Shown: positions 17,866-19,122 of the stretch, one piece after another
How positions within the stretch are numbered: position 1 is the first letter of the stretch
Layout of the letters: every line of letters starts with the position of its first letter
Assembly: GCA_035402725.1 (NCBI GenBank)
Contig: DAONDU010000030.1
Span: 1 to 19,122 of the forward strand
DNA: 19,122 nucleotides
Source of the DNA: UPXZ01 sp035402725
GTDB taxonomy: Bacteria; Bacteroidota; Bacteroidia; Bacteroidales; Paludibacteraceae
Direction: 5' to 3'
Notes under the pieces: generated by a model
The model's database searches: none
The model's input: the letters and a program-made list of their open reading frames with translations, nothing else
Told to the model about the DNA's origin: nothing
Position numbers and translations under genes: made by a program

Positions 17866-19122
17866 TTAATTGCCATCCGGTTTCTCTGTTGAACTAAAAG
17901 GAGTAGCCGGAATGCTGAAATCACTGAATTTATCAGGTTTTGCCGGATCGAAGGTGGTAAAATCTTTTACAATGTATTTACTCAGTGGCGATTTATTATC
18001 CTTTAAACCTTTCAAAATGCATTTACAGATTTCATATCCACCAAAGGTATTGAAATGAGTATTATCGGCGAGGTCGGTTTTTTGTCCGGGAAATGTTCCT
18101 GCCGGATAATGAACAAATGCTTTCACCGATTCATTGGGTCCCCAGGCTTCGTACAGCACTTTGCTCATAGCATTGAGGTCCACAACCATCACATTCAGTT
18201 CTTTGCCGGTCAAACGAACCGCATCCGGAAAATCCTCGAGCGTATTGATGACTTTTCCGTTGTCATCGAAGCGCCGACGGTTCATGGGCGTAACCAGTAC
18301 CGGTGTGCCGCCTTTTTTACGGGTTTCGTCAATCATGTACACCAAACTCTGTTTGTAACTTTTGAATGCCCCGGCATTTTCACCTTTTTGCTTCATATCG
18401 TTATGTCCGAATTCAATAAAAAGATAATCACCTTTTTTCATTTCGTGAAGCAGTTTCGCAAACCGGTTGGACCGGATAAAAGTATTGCCAGCTTCTCCGG
18501 ATTCAGCATAATTGGCAATTGCAATTTTCGGACTCATAAATCGCGGAAGTATTTGTCCCCAACCACACCAGGGTTCATCGTCCTGATCGACAACTGTAGA
18601 ATTTCCTGCCAGAAAAACAGTTGGTATATTATCGGCTGATGAAATTTCCAAACGCGTCAGGGATGGATGGATGCCATTGATTTCGAGCGTCAACTTGTTG
18701 TCCCAGTTTAATTTGCCCATTTCACGGGGTTTAATTTTCACCGAATCACGCGTGCCAATTTTGGTATTCCGGAGATTGACAGAAATTTCACGGGTAACAA
18801 ACTTTCCTTTCGGAATTTTGATGTTTTCCAGCATCAATCTTCTTGATTCGGATCGTACAGTTGTATTTGTTTCAAATTCCTGGTTACCGAGCGTCAGTTT
18901 TACCCTGTAATTTCCTTCAGGCAGATCAACCGAAAAGAAAAAAGGATCTTTCCCGTTTTGAACCGTATTCAGATCATAACCATAAGCTGAATTAGCTCCG
19001 TAAAAGGTTTTTTCGCTTATTGCAACAAAGCCTTTTTTTGTATCTTGTTTATTGAATGAAAACTTGTAATCTACAGCCAGCATCTGCATACTCCATGCGG
19101 ATGCAACAACAAATACAAAAAA
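17866..19122 (-). CDS. CE12 rhamnogalacturonan acetylesterase (SGNH hydrolase), 5' end cut by window
   Basis: The frame is open to the right edge. Upstream of the first in-frame ATG (19089) it reads FFVFVVASAWS, the hydrophobic core of a signal peptide, so the true start lies just beyond the window. Counting from the first visible codon, residues about 15-160 form a beta-sandwich domain (DPFFFSVDLPEGNYRVKL) and about 168-375 the SGNH hydrolase. Block I is VFLAGNSTVVDQ with the nucleophile Ser175. Block III is EFGHND (237-242). The catalytic Asp/His pair is ADNTHF (Asp353, His356). Block I has GNS where the fungal and Bacillus enzymes have GDS; I recall GNS in Bacteroides CE12 proteins too. 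CE12 enzymes remove acetyl groups from galacturonic acid of RG-I and so open the backbone to the lyases downstream. It is the first visible gene of the operon; whether genes precede it cannot be seen. Confidence 0.93.
   Translation of the reverse strand, partial: FFVFVVASAWSMQMLAVDYKFSFNKQDTKKGFVAISEKTFYGANSAYGYDLNTVQNGKDPFFFSVDLPEGNYRVKLTLGNQEFETNTTVRSESRRLMLENIKIPKGKFVTREISVNLRNTKIGTRDSVKIKPREMGKLNWDNKLTLEINGIHPSLTRLEISSADNIPTVFLAGNSTVVDQDDEPWCGWGQILPRFMSPKIAIANYAESGEAGNTFIRSNRFAKLLHEMKKGDYLFIEFGHNDMKQKGENAGAFKSYKQSLVYMIDETRKKGGTPVLVTPMNRRRFDDNGKVINTLEDFPDAVRLTGKELNVMVVDLNAMSKVLYEAWGPNESVKAFVHYPAGTFPGQKTDLADNTHFNTFGGYEICKCILKGLKDNKSPLSKYIVKDFTTFDPAKPDKFSDFSIPATPFSSTEKPDGN

Larger units (their letters stand above)
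1..19122 (-). other. Predicted RG-I/pectin degradation operon (both ends outside the window)
   Basis: Nine genes run in one direction without opposing genes. Spacings, in transcription order, are 119, 65, 11, 8, 17, 6, 111 and 67 bases. The five genes from the sulfatase to PL1 are packed tightly and are very likely cotranscribed. The 119- and 111-base gaps could hold processing sites or weak internal promoters, but I found no TAnnTTTG promoter on the coding strand in them. The main promoter is presumably to the right of the window. No SusC/SusD, HTCS or ECF sigma/anti-sigma gene is visible, so uptake and sensing genes must lie outside. Confidence 0.75.

Noticed and set aside
18055..18639. Plus-strand open frame of 194 codons opposite CE12
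   Set aside because: It lies wholly inside the CE12 gene, whose catalytic motifs are intact. The plus-strand translation shows no signal, domain or repeat, so it is an antisense shadow.
1..19122. Ulvan utilisation locus
   Set aside because: GH78, GH105, GH2 and sulfatase fit, but no ulvan lyase family (PL24, PL25, PL28, PL40) is seen, and PL9, PL11, PL1, PL22 and CE12 point to pectin/RG-I.

Overview
The window is a single-strand block of carbohydrate-degrading genes from a member of the Bacteroidota. Three things point there. Short A/T-rich signal peptides of the MKK type start almost every protein. One protein ends in a type IX secretion (T9SS, Por) sorting domain. The enzyme set (PL9, PL11, PL1, PL22, GH78, GH105, GH2, CE12) is that of pectin utilisation loci of this phylum. 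The T9SS signal argues for a lineage that keeps gliding/Por secretion rather than a typical gut Bacteroides. Genus cannot be told from the sequence.

All nine genes lie on the minus strand, so transcription runs from the right edge to the left. In that order they are: CE12 rhamnogalacturonan acetylesterase (5' end cut by the window), GH105 unsaturated rhamnogalacturonyl hydrolase, serine-type sulfatase, PL22 oligogalacturonate lyase-like protein, GH78 alpha-L-rhamnosidase, GH2 beta-glycosidase, PL1 pectate lyase with FnIII, autotransporter-type repeats and a T9SS tail, PL11 rhamnogalacturonan lyase fused to a YesU-like domain, and PL9 lyase (3' end cut). Gaps are 119, 65, 11, 8, 17, 6, 111 and 67 bases, which fits one operon. 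No stretch over 300 bases lacks a gene. I saw no RNA gene, CRISPR array, insertion sequence, SusC/SusD pair or regulator here.

The genes make a coherent pathway for rhamnogalacturonan I (RG-I) with attached homogalacturonan. CE12 removes acetyl groups. PL9, PL11 and PL1 cut the backbones by beta-elimination. PL22 acts on short oligogalacturonides. GH105 removes the unsaturated uronic acid left by the lyases, GH78 releases rhamnose, and GH2 removes a beta-linked side-chain or terminal sugar. Every protein whose N-terminus is visible has an export signal, so the work is done in the periplasm or outside the cell. The sulfatase is the odd member and suggests that the natural substrate carries sulfate.

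The most notable points are the PL11-YesU (DUF1961) fusion, which ties a poorly understood family physically to RG lyase; the sulfatase inside a pectin operon; the mosaic PL1 protein; and an exported PL22 protein whose usual metal-binding histidines appear to be replaced.
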